Assembly (NCBI RefSeq): GCF_036195045.1
Contig: NZ_CP108100.1
Coordinates: 744,001-808,000 of the forward strand
From: Streptomyces sp. NBC_00236
GTDB lineage: Bacteria > Actinomycetota > Actinomycetes > Streptomycetales > Streptomycetaceae
Length of the DNA: 64,000 nt
Reading direction: 5' to 3'
Position 1 is the first letter of the stretch. Each line of letters begins with the position of its first letter. The notes beneath the pieces are model-generated. The model was given only the letters and a program-made list of their open reading frames with translations. It was not told where the DNA came from and ran no database searches. The translations under genes and the position numbers were made by a program. This document shows, piece by piece, positions 9,541 through 18,183 of this stretch.

Positions 9541-9567
9541 GAGCGTGCCCGTGCCCGTTCGTTTGGT

Positions 9568-9792
9568 TCAGGTGCCCGGCAGCGGGTCCTGTTCGACCTC
9601 GTGCCGGCGGGTGCGGATGTCGGGCGGAGCCGGGTGCAGTTTGGCGTCGCAGGCGGGGCCGAGACCGGTGCGGCGCGAGGCCGTGCCCGTGAGCGGGCGC
9701 CCGCACATGCGGCAGCGGACCGGCCGGCGGCCGGTGGCCGCGGCGGTGCCGGGCAGCGGCTCGGCGTCGGGGGCTGGTTCCGGGGACTCCAC
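9568..9792 (-). CDS. Small DUF6011 zinc-ribbon-like protein
   Basis: A short protein of about 74 residues with the DUF6011 core RCRMCGRPLTGTASR..GLGPAC (about 25-50), in which CxxC and a later Cys suggest a metal-binding ribbon. Function unknown; such proteins are common in actinomycetes. I place the start at the GTG at 9792, preceded by GGGAGGA at a good distance. An upstream ATG in the same frame (9975) would add about 60 residues made almost wholly of an 11-residue repeat encoded by the 33-bp tandem array, so I regard the longer form as less likely. Confidence 0.7.
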   Translation of the reverse strand: MESPEPAPDAEPLPGTAAATGRRPVRCRMCGRPLTGTASRRTGLGPACDAKLHPAPPDIRTRRHEVEQDPLPGT

Positions 9793-9945
9793 GCGTCGAT
9801 CCTCCCAGGCGTACGGGGACTCCACGCATCGGCCTCCCCGGATTCCGGGGACTCCACGCATCGGCCCTCCCCGCATTCCGCGGACGCCACGCATCGGCCC
9901 TCCCCGGATTCCGGGGACTCCACGCGTCGCCCGCCCCGCGCACCC
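9782..9945. repeat. 33-bp tandem repeat array (5 units)
   Basis: Units begin at 9782, 9815, 9847, 9880 and 9913 (period 33, one unit 32) with the core GGGGACTCCACGCRTCG. On the minus strand every unit carries a GCGTGGAGTCC box, which in the first unit is the start codon region of the DUF6011 gene. Confidence 0.95.
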
Positions 9946-9989
9946 GTCTACCCTTCGACTTCCGGTCGCGCACAACGGAGGAGTCGCAC

Positions 9990-10679
9990 GTGACCCACGC
10001 CCTGAAAGTGATGGCCCTTCCCACGGACGCGAACGCCGGCGGTGTGGCTCGGCCGGGCGTGGCCGAAGGCTTCGGCCACGTCGTGATCGACACGTCCCAG
10101 GGCCACTTCCACGTGGTCGCGTACCTGGAGCGCGAGCTGCCGCCGGGTGGCATACCCGCGTATCTCGCGGCGCGGAAGGACGGTGCCCGTTCCTTCGTGC
10201 TGTGGGCCGAACCGGAGCGCCGTACCAGGCTGGCCACGCTCGTCACCACCTCGGCGGGCAACGGCGTCTCGGAGTACCGGGTATGGGGCGGACAGGGCGA
10301 GCTCCTCGGCACGTTCGTGCGGGAGAAGGCCCTGTCCGGCAAGGGGCTGCGCACACGCTGGACCGTCACCCGGGCCGACGGCCCGGAGGCCGTCGGGTAC
10401 AAGGGCCGGATCTTCTGGTGGTACGTGTGGTGGCCGCTGTTCCCCCTGTGGGTGCTCATCGGCGTGGCGAGCCTCTTCAGCGGCAGCGGCGACGTGCCGC
10501 GCGGGCCGCGGCGCATCGTCTGGCGAGCCGGCCGGGAAGCACCTCTGGAGTACCGGTCCGACGACCGGGTCGTCGTGCACGCCCCGTGGGCCGACCAGCG
10601 GCTGGCGGCCGCGCTCACCGCGGTGGTCCGCTCGTTCGACAGCTGGATCGGCACGCCGTGGGACGACAGGAAGAAGTGA
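9990..10679 (+). CDS. Conserved hypothetical protein with one membrane segment
   Basis: A 229-residue protein I cannot assign. It starts with GTG at 9990 behind a strong GGAGGAG. Most of it is mixed alpha/beta, with one obvious membrane helix rich in tryptophan (IFWWYVWWPLFPLWVLIGVASLF region, about 148-170) and a soluble domain on each side. The N-terminal part (about 25-125) is rich in beta strands. It stands alone, between the DUF6011 gene and the antiporter. Confidence 0.75.
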   Translation: MTHALKVMALPTDANAGGVARPGVAEGFGHVVIDTSQGHFHVVAYLERELPPGGIPAYLAARKDGARSFVLWAEPERRTRLATLVTTSAGNGVSEYRVWGGQGELLGTFVREKALSGKGLRTRWTVTRADGPEAVGYKGRIFWWYVWWPLFPLWVLIGVASLFSGSGDVPRGPRRIVWRAGREAPLEYRSDDRVVVHAPWADQRLAAALTAVVRSFDSWIGTPWDDRKK

Positions 10680-10890
10680 CGGCCGGCGGCCGGCCCGGCC
10701 GGCCGGTCCACGTGCCTCACCCCTCTCGGCGTTAGGCCATTGGATGGATACCGCGGCTCGCGGCCCGCTGCGGGCGCGCGCCTGACCGCCCTGCCGCGCC
10801 CCCGCCGCGGAAGGTGGTCGCGCGCGGTGTTCCGCGGGCCGCGACCGCAGCCCACGGCACCGGAGGGATGTCGTCCGAGGAGGCGCTTTT

Positions 10891-12648
10891 ATGACGGCCG
10901 ATCAGGTGCTCGCGGGTCTGGGACTGATCGTGGTGCTCGCGGTCGCCTCGCAGTTGCTGGCGAACCGGCTGCGGGTCCCGGCACTGCTCATCCTGCTGCC
11001 GGTCGGGTTCGCCGCCGGGGCGCTCATCGACTCCGTCGACCCCGAACGGCTCCTGGGAGCCGCGTTCTCCCCGCTGGTGTCCCTGGCGGTGGCGGTGATC
11101 CTGTACGACGCCGGGCTGGGTCTGGACCTCAAGCGGCTCAAGGGCCACACACGGCGGGTCGTGCACCGGCTGCTCGTGCTCGGGACGGTGCTCACCGTGG
11201 TGTCCGCCGCGCTGTTCGCCGTACCGGTCCTGGACATGTCGATGGGCGCGGCGGTGATGCTCGCCTCGATCCTCATCGTCTCCGGGCCGACGGTGGTCGG
11301 GCCGCTGCTCGGCTTCGTCCGGCCCACGGAGCGGCTGCAGCGCATCCTCATGTGGGAGGGCTCGCTGATCGATCCGGTGGGCGGCATCCTGGGGGCTCTC
11401 GTCTTCCACGGGGTTCTCGTGGGCGAGCGGCCGGGGTTCGGCCGCCAGGTGGGCGAGTTCGCGGCCAGTACGGCGGTGGGCGTCGCCGGTGGGGCGATCG
11501 GGGCCGGCGTGCTGTGGCTGCTGCTGCGGCGGGTGCGGCTCAGTGAAGAGCTGGCCACCTCGGTGCAGCTCGCCACCGTCATCGGCATGGCGACGGCCTG
11601 TGACGCGCTGCGTGACGACACGGGCCTGATCTCCGCCGTCGTGATGGGAATGGCGATGGCCAATCTGCCGGGCCTCGACCTTCCCGCGCGGCGGCCCTTC
11701 TTCGACACGCTCGTCTCACTGATCATCGGTCTGCTGTTCGTGTCCATCTCGGCCACGGTCACCCCGTCGTCGCTGCGGCACGTGGTGCTGCCGTCGCTCG
11801 CGCTGGTCGGCGTGCTCGTCCTGGTGATCAGACCTCTGGTGGCGCACCTGGCGACGCTGCGTACCGATGTGCCGCGCGGGGAACGGTGGTTCATCGGCTG
11901 GATGGCTCCGCGCGGCATCGTCGCCGCGGCCACGGCGTCCACGTTCTCGGCCGAGCTGATCGACAAGGGCGTGACGGGCGCCGAACGCATCCTGCCCGCC
12001 ACCTTCGTCGTGATCGTCGCCACCGTGATGCTGTACGGGCTGACAGCGTTCCCGGTCGCCCGGCGGCTGGGGGTGCTGCGTCCGGCACGGTCCAGGCCGC
12101 TGCTCGTCGGCGGCGCGCCATGGACTGTCGACCTGGCGTGTGCGCTGCGTACGGCGGGGCTGGACGTCCTGATGTGGGCCGGCGCCGAGAGTGAGCGGGA
12201 GCGGATCGTGGAGGCGGGGCTGACGCTGGCCCCCGGTGAACTGCTCGCCGCGGCCACCGGCTCCGGCGCGGAGCTCGAAGGAATCACCGGAGTGCTGCTG
12301 CTCACGGACGAGGACGACTTCAACGCCCTCGCCTCGACGACCCTGCGCGAGAGCGTCGACGGCTCGGTCCACCGGCTCGCCTCGCCGTCGGCGAGTCATG
12401 GGGTGGTCGCGCCGTACACGGGCGGTGAGTCGCTGTTCGGTGAAGGTCTCACCGGGACCGAGCTCGCCCGACGGTACGAGGCGGGTGCCCGGGTGGTGGT
12501 GCGGCCGGCCGGTGTCGCGCTCCCGGAGCGTCATGCACTGCTCTTCGTGGTGAGTGCGGACAAGCGGCTCACCCCGGTCACCGGCACCCGGACGCCTGCT
12601 CCGGGCGCGGGCGACACCGTCATCCTGCTGAGCCCGCCCACCGGCTGA
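10891..12648 (+). CDS. CPA1-type Na+(K+)/H+ antiporter with C-terminal RCK-like domain
   Basis: A 585-residue antiporter. Residues 1-390 hold about 12 hydrophobic helices with the NhaP-like segment LMWEGSLIDPVGG (about 150-162), whose acidic residues are typical of cation exchange. Residues about 405-575 are soluble and resemble a TrkA-N/TrkA-C (RCK) regulatory module (PLLVGGAPWTVDLACALRTA, then a strand-helix pattern), suggesting gating by a nucleotide or ion. ATG at 10891 is preceded by GGAGGCGC. It probably exports Na+ or K+ in exchange for protons; specificity is not readable. The ClC gene follows about 125 bases downstream, so the two may be co-transcribed. Confidence 0.9.
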   Translation: MTADQVLAGLGLIVVLAVASQLLANRLRVPALLILLPVGFAAGALIDSVDPERLLGAAFSPLVSLAVAVILYDAGLGLDLKRLKGHTRRVVHRLLVLGTVLTVVSAALFAVPVLDMSMGAAVMLASILIVSGPTVVGPLLGFVRPTERLQRILMWEGSLIDPVGGILGALVFHGVLVGERPGFGRQVGEFAASTAVGVAGGAIGAGVLWLLLRRVRLSEELATSVQLATVIGMATACDALRDDTGLISAVVMGMAMANLPGLDLPARRPFFDTLVSLIIGLLFVSISATVTPSSLRHVVLPSLALVGVLVLVIRPLVAHLATLRTDVPRGERWFIGWMAPRGIVAAATASTFSAELIDKGVTGAERILPATFVVIVATVMLYGLTAFPVARRLGVLRPARSRPLLVGGAPWTVDLACALRTAGLDVLMWAGAESERERIVEAGLTLAPGELLAAATGSGAELEGITGVLLLTDEDDFNALASTTLRESVDGSVHRLASPSASHGVVAPYTGGESLFGEGLTGTELARRYEAGARVVVRPAGVALPERHALLFVVSADKRLTPVTGTRTPAPGAGDTVILLSPPTG

Positions 12649-12774
12649 CCGCCGCGGCCCGGCCACCGGCCGGACCGTGTGCCCCGCAGCCGGATCACCC
12701 CACTGTGCCGCCGCCCCCGACCGCCGTCGGTACGGGACGGCCACGAGGATTCCCCAGCCGAGGAGACAACGAGC

Positions 12775-14148
12775 ATGTCGGCCGAACCCGCCGGAGCACC
12801 CGCCGACCGGCAACCCGAACCCGCCGGAGCACCCGCCGCCCCACAACCCGATCCCGCGGCCCTGATCCGGACCCGGGGCTACGCGGTCCTGCTGGTGATC
12901 GTGGCCGTCCTCGGAGTCCCGATGTCGGCGGGGGCCTTCGGCTTCCTCGCGCTCGTCTCCGAACTGCAGTCACTGACGTACGACGACCTGCCCAAGGCGC
13001 TCGGCTTCGCGGGGACACCCTCGTGGTGGCCGGTGCCGCTGGTCGGCGTGGCGGGGCTGCTGACGGGGCTGGCCATCCGCTTTCTCCCGGGAGACGGCGG
13101 GCACAAACCGGCCGAGGGACTGGTGAGCAGCGGCGCGCCCTCGGCCGCGCAACTCCCCGGCATCGCGCTCGCGGCCATCGCGTCCCTCTCCCTCGGCGCG
13201 GTGCTCGGTCCCGAGGCGCCGCTCATCGCGCTGGGCGGCGGTGCGGCCGTGTACGCGGTGCGGCTGATCAAGCCGGACATCGATCCGGGGGCGAGCGCGG
13301 TGGTGGGGGCGGCGGGCAGTTTCGCGGCGGTCAGCGCCCTGCTGGGCTCGCCGCTTCTCGGTGCCTTCCTGTTGATGGAGGCGTCGGGGCTGGCCGGGCT
13401 GATGCTCGGGGTGGCTCTCGTGCCGGGGCTCCTGGCGGCCGGGATCGGTGCGCTGATCTTCACCGGCCTGGGTTCGTGGACGGGTCTGGGCACCTACTCC
13501 CTGGCGCTGCACGAGGTACCGCCGGCCGACAGTCCGACCGCCGCCGAGTTCGGCTGGGCCGTCGTCCTGGGGCTGGGTGCCGCGCTCGCGGGGGCGGGAA
13601 TCCAGCGGCTGGCACTGTTCCTTCAGCCTCGGGTGGAGCGGCGCAGGGTGGTGGCCACGCTGGTCATGGGCCTCGCGGTCGGCGTGCTCGCCTTCCTGTA
13701 CGCCGAGATCACCGGGAACTCCCCCTCGCAGGTGCTGTACTCGGGCGAGCACGCGCTCGATCCGCTGCTCGCCGACAGTGCCCGGTACTCGGCGGCGACC
13801 CTGGTGGTGCTCATCGTCTGCAAGTCGCTGGCCTACTGCGCGTCCTTGAGCGCCTTCCGGGGTGGCCCCATCTTCCCGGCCATGTTCGCCGGTGCGGCGG
13901 GCGGCCTCGCCCTGTCCCATCTCCCGGGGCTGAACCCGACCTCCGGGTTCGCCATGGGGATCGGGGCGATGTGCGTGGCGATGCTGAAGCTCCCGATGAC
14001 GTCGGTGCTCCTGGCCACGCTGTTGCTGGGGTCCCAGGGACTCACCGTGATGCCGCTCGTGATCGTCTCGGTGGTCGTCTCCTACGTCCTCACGCTCAGG
14101 ATCACTCCTCCACCGGCGGCTTTCGCCACGAAACCGCCGACGACGTAG
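12775..14148 (+). CDS. ClC-family chloride channel/transporter
   Basis: A 457-residue membrane protein of the ClC family. Key signatures in order are SSGAPS (equivalent of GSGIP, about 116), LGPEAPLIALGG (the GREGP-type motif with the gating Glu, about 146-157) and FRGGPIFPAMFAG (GxFxP equivalent, about 362). The first 35 residues are a Pro/Ala-rich cytoplasmic tail with a repeated EPAGAPA motif. No C-terminal CBS pair is present. ATG at 12775 is chosen for its AGGAG Shine-Dalgarno and start of homology. Likely Cl- or other anion transport; family members annotated as ion channel proteins are common in Streptomyces. Confidence 0.88.
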   Translation: MSAEPAGAPADRQPEPAGAPAAPQPDPAALIRTRGYAVLLVIVAVLGVPMSAGAFGFLALVSELQSLTYDDLPKALGFAGTPSWWPVPLVGVAGLLTGLAIRFLPGDGGHKPAEGLVSSGAPSAAQLPGIALAAIASLSLGAVLGPEAPLIALGGGAAVYAVRLIKPDIDPGASAVVGAAGSFAAVSALLGSPLLGAFLLMEASGLAGLMLGVALVPGLLAAGIGALIFTGLGSWTGLGTYSLALHEVPPADSPTAAEFGWAVVLGLGAALAGAGIQRLALFLQPRVERRRVVATLVMGLAVGVLAFLYAEITGNSPSQVLYSGEHALDPLLADSARYSAATLVVLIVCKSLAYCASLSAFRGGPIFPAMFAGAAGGLALSHLPGLNPTSGFAMGIGAMCVAMLKLPMTSVLLATLLLGSQGLTVMPLVIVSVVVSYVLTLRITPPPAAFATKPPTT

Positions 14149-14163
14149 CGACGTCGTCGGCGG
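14134..14163. terminator. Hairpin with the ClC stop codon in its loop
   Basis: A perfect 13-bp stem (14134-14146 / 14151-14163) has an AGCG loop. The TAG stop (14146-14148) of the ClC gene lies at the tip. It separates convergent genes, so it is probably a bidirectional terminator. Confidence 0.75.
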
Positions 14164-14180
14164 CCGCGACTCGTGCTCTC

Positions 14181-14618
14181 TCAGACCCCCTGGCGGTCTC
14201 CGGACCCCGCGCAGAGCGCCCAGATGATGAAGACGTCCAGCGCGATGAGGACGATGGACCACAACGGGTAGTGCGGCAGCCAGATGAAGTTGGCGAGTGC
14301 GCCGAGTCCGGCGAGGACGATGCCGACGACACGGGCCCAGAGCGCGCCGGTGAACAGGGCGCAGCCGGCGAGAACGATGACGATACCGAGAATGAGATGG
14401 ATCCAGCCCCAGCCGGTCAGGTTGAACTGGAACACGTAGTTTCGCGTGGTGACGAAGACGTCGTCCTCGGCGATGGCGGCGATCCCCTGGAAGATCGCCA
14501 TGGCGCCGCCGAAGATCATCAGGATGGCGGCGAAGGCGGTCCAGCCCGTCCGGAACGGGTGGGAGGAATCTGTGGCGGCGCCCCGCGCCGTCCCTGGCTG
14601 GTTGCTGGTACTGGCCAT
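14181..14618 (-). CDS. DUF7144-type four-helix membrane protein
   Basis: A 145-residue membrane protein with four hydrophobic helices (about 25-45, 68-88, 90-110, 115-137). The interior reads GWIHLILGIVIVLAGCALF and ALWARVVGIVLAGLGALANF, the pattern of the DUF7144 proteins of actinomycetes. Function unknown. ATG at 14618 has a strong GAGGAGG upstream; the open frame beyond it is not needed. It is convergent with the ClC gene. Confidence 0.85.
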   Translation of the reverse strand: MASTSNQPGTARGAATDSSHPFRTGWTAFAAILMIFGGAMAIFQGIAAIAEDDVFVTTRNYVFQFNLTGWGWIHLILGIVIVLAGCALFTGALWARVVGIVLAGLGALANFIWLPHYPLWSIVLIALDVFIIWALCAGSGDRQGV

Positions 14619-14767
14619 GTGGGCCTCCTCGGGTAGCGGAACCACCCGGCAGGACCGAAGCGCCCCGGCCGGGCGTCCCCAGGGACAAGCCTGGCACGGC
14701 AGCGCGCTACCGGCAGCGCGGAGAGGCTCGGCCCGGTCTGCGGGGCCACTCACCGACCCTCTCCAGA

Positions 14768-14784
14768 TGGAGATATCATCTCCA
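14768..14784. promoter_or_regulatory. 17-bp palindrome over the -10 of the XRE-cupin gene
   Basis: TGGAGATATCATCTCCA is a perfect palindrome (8-bp arms, one central base) ending three bases before the ATG at 14787. It contains TATCAT (14774-14779), a good -10 that would start transcription at or next to the ATG. There is no Shine-Dalgarno, so a leaderless, autoregulated mRNA is likely (inference). Confidence 0.6.
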
Positions 14785-14786
14785 CC

Positions 14787-15356
14787 ATGAGAAACGAAGC
14801 CGGGGCGGTGGAGGCCGGGCTCGCGGCACGCCTGGGCGAGCTGCGGATGGAACGGGGCTGGTCACTGGACGAGCTGGCCCGGCGCAGCGGGCTGAGCCGC
14901 TCGACCCTCTCGCGGCTCGAACGCGGCGAGCTGAGCCCGACCGCCGCCCAGCTCGGCCGGCTGTGCAGCGTCCACGAGCGGACCATGTCCCGGTTGCTGC
15001 TGGAGGTGGAGGCGCAGCCGCCGCAGCTGGTACCCGCCGGCCGGCAGGCGGTGTGGCGGGACGAGTCGACGGGCTTCGTCCGCCGGTCGGTCTCGCCTCC
15101 GCACGCGGGTCTGCGCGCGGAGGTCATCGAAGGGCTCCTCGACGCGGGTGCCGTGATCGCGTACGAGAATCCGCCGGTACCCGGCCTGGAGCAGCACATC
15201 TGGGTCCTGGAGGGGACGCTGGAGGTCACCGTCGACGCCACCGCGCACACGGTCGGCCCGGGCGACTGTCTCCGGTTCCGGCTGCGTGGCCCCTCGCGTT
15301 TCCACTGTCCGGGCCCGGATCGGGTCCGGTACGCGCTGATGATCGTCGCACCGTGA
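14787..15356 (+). CDS. XRE-family regulator with C-terminal cupin
   Basis: A 189-residue regulator. An N-terminal HTH_3 domain (about 12-66, LDELARRSGLSRSTLSRLERGEL) is followed by a small cupin (about 105-188, HIWVLEGTLEVTVDATAHTVGPGDC). XRE-cupin proteins usually sense a small metabolite and often control a neighbouring acetyltransferase or transporter. The gene appears leaderless, and a palindrome overlaps its -10. The GNAT gene starts 13 bases after its stop, so they form a two-gene operon. Confidence 0.9.
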   Translation: MRNEAGAVEAGLAARLGELRMERGWSLDELARRSGLSRSTLSRLERGELSPTAAQLGRLCSVHERTMSRLLLEVEAQPPQLVPAGRQAVWRDESTGFVRRSVSPPHAGLRAEVIEGLLDAGAVIAYENPPVPGLEQHIWVLEGTLEVTVDATAHTVGPGDCLRFRLRGPSRFHCPGPDRVRYALMIVAP

Positions 15357-15369
15357 AAGGACCTGCCGC

Positions 15370-15936
15370 ATGACCGAGATCGTTCCGGTGTCCGGACCCG
15401 AACTGGTCACGTACGCCGACGAGTTGGCCGCCCTCCTCGTGGAGACGGTCGACGGCGGATCGTCCGTGGGCTTCCTCGCCCCGCTCGACCGGGGAGCCGC
15501 CGCGTGCTGGTGGCGTGAGCGCGCCGGGTCCGTGGACGCGGGGCAACACCAGGTCTGGATCGCCCGGGACGGTGAGCGGATCGCGGGCACCATCGGCCTG
15601 GCCCGCGCGCCGCTGCCGAACGCCCGTCATCGCGCGGAGGTCGCCAAGCTGATGGTCCGTCCGTCGGCACGGGGCCAGGGACTCGGCAGGCGCTTGCTGG
15701 AGACGGCAGAGCGCTCGGCGGCGGAGGAGGGCGTCACGCTGATGGTCCTGGACACGGAGAGCGGCAGTCCGGCCGAGCGGCTGTACCGCTCGGCCGGCTG
15801 GACGGAGTGCGGTTCCGTTCCCGACTACGCCGCCGACCCGGCCGGCGTCCTGAAGCCGACCACCTTCTATTTCAAGGCGGTCGGCCGGGACGGTGCGGGG
15901 TCCGTTCAGGGGCAGAGCCCCTCGACGTCCTTGTAG
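15370..15936 (+). CDS. GNAT family N-acetyltransferase
   Basis: A 188-residue acetyltransferase. The acetyl-CoA binding region is clear: KLMVRPSARGQGLGRRLLETAE (about 95-116; R/Q-x-x-G-x-G/A pattern), preceded by a beta-bulge segment IAGTIGLARAPLPNARHRAE. It transfers acetyl from acetyl-CoA to an unknown amine. It sits directly downstream of, and probably in an operon with, the XRE-cupin regulator; ATG at 15370 is preceded by GAAAGGA. Its 3' end overlaps what looks like the end of a degraded minus-strand gene. Confidence 0.88.
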   Translation: MTEIVPVSGPELVTYADELAALLVETVDGGSSVGFLAPLDRGAAACWWRERAGSVDAGQHQVWIARDGERIAGTIGLARAPLPNARHRAEVAKLMVRPSARGQGLGRRLLETAERSAAEEGVTLMVLDTESGSPAERLYRSAGWTECGSVPDYAADPAGVLKPTTFYFKAVGRDGAGSVQGQSPSTSL

Positions 15937-16016
15937 GCGGCGCCGCCCTTCGTGACGAGCACGGTGTTCGCGGGGCCGCGGCCGCGGAATCCGGTCGCCA
16001 CGCTCCGGGTCTCGTC
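15906..16016 (-). pseudogene. Possible C-terminal relic of a minus-strand gene
   Basis: The minus strand encodes a coherent tail (GFRGRGPANTVLVTKGGAAY.. ending DVEGLCP and a TGA at 15906) with almost every codon ending in G or C, while the same frame further upstream turns into low-complexity sequence. This suggests the end of a truncated or frameshifted gene. I do not recognise the family. It may be chance. Confidence 0.25.
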
Positions 16017-16212
16017 CCTGCTGGACGCCCGGGCCCTGGAAGTGCGGCTCGCCGCACCTCCCCCACCTGCGGATCGTCGGCCGAGCGGTCGCGCTGCACG
16101 CGGTGAAACCGATGGGCCGGCTGCCGGATCGGGACAGCCGGGCGACCGGCTTCGTGCCGATGAACCCGTGGGCGTAAGAATGGCCGTGGAAGACACCGAC
16201 GAGGAGACATCC

Positions 16213-16701
<489 letters not shown>

Positions 16702-16719
16702 GCACCGGGCCGGTACGAC

Positions 16720-16760
16720 CCGGCCCCCGCCCCTGTCGCGCGGACAGGGACGGGGGCCGG
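16720..16760. terminator. Bidirectional terminator hairpin
   Basis: An 18-bp stem with one mismatch (16720-16737 / 16743-16760) and a GCGCG loop, between the convergent peroxidase and acyl-CoA dehydrogenase genes. Confidence 0.8.
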
Positions 16761-16782
16761 TTCACCGGGGCCCGGCGGAGCA

Positions 16783-18012
16783 TCAGCGGATGGGCATGCC
16801 GGAGAGCGTGCGGGCGATCACCAGGCGCTGGATCTCGCTCGTCCCCTCGAAGATCGTGTAGATCGCGGCGTCCCGGTGCATGCGCTCCACCGGGTACTCA
16901 CGGGTGAAGCCGTTGCCGCCGAGGATCTGGATCGCCTGAGCGGTGACCTTCTTGGCGGTCTCGCTCGCGTACAGCTTGGACATGGAGCCCTCGGCCGAAT
17001 CGAACGGCTTGCCGGTGGTCGCCATCCACGAGGCGCGCCAGACCAGCAGGCGCGCCGCGTCGATCTGCGTACGCATGTCGGCGAGCTGGAAGGCGATGCC
17101 CTGGTTGTCGATGATCGGGCGGCCGAACTGGGTCCGGGTCTTCGCGTAGTCCAGCGCGACCTCGTACGCGGCACGGGCGGTGCCGACGGCCATCGCGCCG
17201 ACGGCCGGGCGGGAGGCCTCGAACGTGGCCATCGCGGCGTTCTTCACGCGCTCGCCGCCGCCGGAGGCAGCACGCTCGCGGGCCCGCGCGAGGCGCTGGT
17301 CCAGCTTCTCCTTGCCGCCGAGCAGGCAGTGGCCCGGGACGCGCACATCCTCCAGGACGACCTCGGCGGTGTGCGAGGCGCGGATGCCGTGCTTCTTGAA
17401 CTTCTGGCCCTGCGAGAGGCCGGCGGTGTCCGGCGGCACGATGAAGGAGGCATGCCCCTTGGAGCCGAGCTCGGCGTCGACGACCGCGACCACGACGTGG
17501 ACGTTGGCGATGCCGCCGTTGGTGGCCCAGGTCTTGGTGCCGTTCAGCACCCATTCGTCCTTGGCCTGGTCGTAGACCGCGCGCGTACGCATCGAGCCGA
17601 CGTCGGAGCCCGCGTCGGGCTCGGAGGAGCAGAAGGCGGCGACCTTCACATCGTTCGCGTCGCCGTACATCTGCGGGATCCAGGTGCCGATCTGCTCCTC
17701 GGTCCCGTTGGCGAGGACGCCGACTGCCGCCAGTCCCGTACCGACGATCGACAGGGCGATGCCCGCGTCGCCCCAGAACAGTTCCTCCATCGCCATCGGG
17801 ATGCCGAGGCCCGTCGGGTCGAAGAACTGCTGCGCGTAGAAGTCGAGGGAGTAGATTCCGACCTTGGCGGCCTCCTGGATGACGGGCCAGGGCGTTTCCT
17901 CACGTTCGTCCCACTCCGAAGCTGCCGGACGGATCACGTCCGCGGCGAAGCCGTGAAGCCAGTCACGGACCTGCTTCTGGTCGTCGTTGAGATCGAGCGT
18001 GAACTCGGCCAT
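16783..18012 (-). CDS. Acyl-CoA dehydrogenase
   Basis: A 409-residue flavoenzyme that introduces the alpha,beta double bond in acyl-CoA. It shows FCSSEPDAGSDVGSMRTRA and VLNGTKTWATNGGIA (FAD/substrate segment, about 130-175) and the C-terminal FTREYPVERMHRDAAIYTIFEGTSE with the catalytic Glu of the EGTSEIQ motif (about 392). ATG at 18012 with GGAGGGG is preferred to the ATG at 18024. It is divergent from a TetR gene with an inverted-repeat operator between them, implying fatty-acyl-responsive control. Chain-length preference is unknown. Confidence 0.94.
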   Translation of the reverse strand: MAEFTLDLNDDQKQVRDWLHGFAADVIRPAASEWDEREETPWPVIQEAAKVGIYSLDFYAQQFFDPTGLGIPMAMEELFWGDAGIALSIVGTGLAAVGVLANGTEEQIGTWIPQMYGDANDVKVAAFCSSEPDAGSDVGSMRTRAVYDQAKDEWVLNGTKTWATNGGIANVHVVVAVVDAELGSKGHASFIVPPDTAGLSQGQKFKKHGIRASHTAEVVLEDVRVPGHCLLGGKEKLDQRLARARERAASGGGERVKNAAMATFEASRPAVGAMAVGTARAAYEVALDYAKTRTQFGRPIIDNQGIAFQLADMRTQIDAARLLVWRASWMATTGKPFDSAEGSMSKLYASETAKKVTAQAIQILGGNGFTREYPVERMHRDAAIYTIFEGTSEIQRLVIARTLSGMPIR

Positions 18013-18053
18013 GTTCCCCTCCACGTACTGCCGTCAAAACTGATCGTTACTAG

Positions 18054-18075
18054 CGGTAACAACAGTCTGTTACCG
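18054..18075. promoter_or_regulatory. Candidate TetR operator between acyl-CoA dehydrogenase and tetR
   Basis: CGGTAAC (18054-18060) and GTTACCG (18069-18075) form perfect 7-bp arms with an 8-base spacer. A second overlapping repeat GTTAC-N5-GTAAC lies at 18046-18060. It sits between the divergent genes, where a TetR repressor would control both. Confidence 0.7.
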
Positions 18076-18183
18076 ACAAGTAGCCTCTGTCAACCGCACG
18101 GGCGGCGATCCGCGCACCGCTGGGCAGGGTGTTACGTTGCGCAGGCAGGACGGACATGCACGGTCAGGGGTGGGAGAAACGAC

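Noticed and set aside
9793..9975. N-terminal extension of the DUF6011 gene made of 11-residue repeats
   Set aside because: It is encoded wholly by the 33-bp tandem array, and a good Shine-Dalgarno favours the GTG at 9792. Kept only as a finding.
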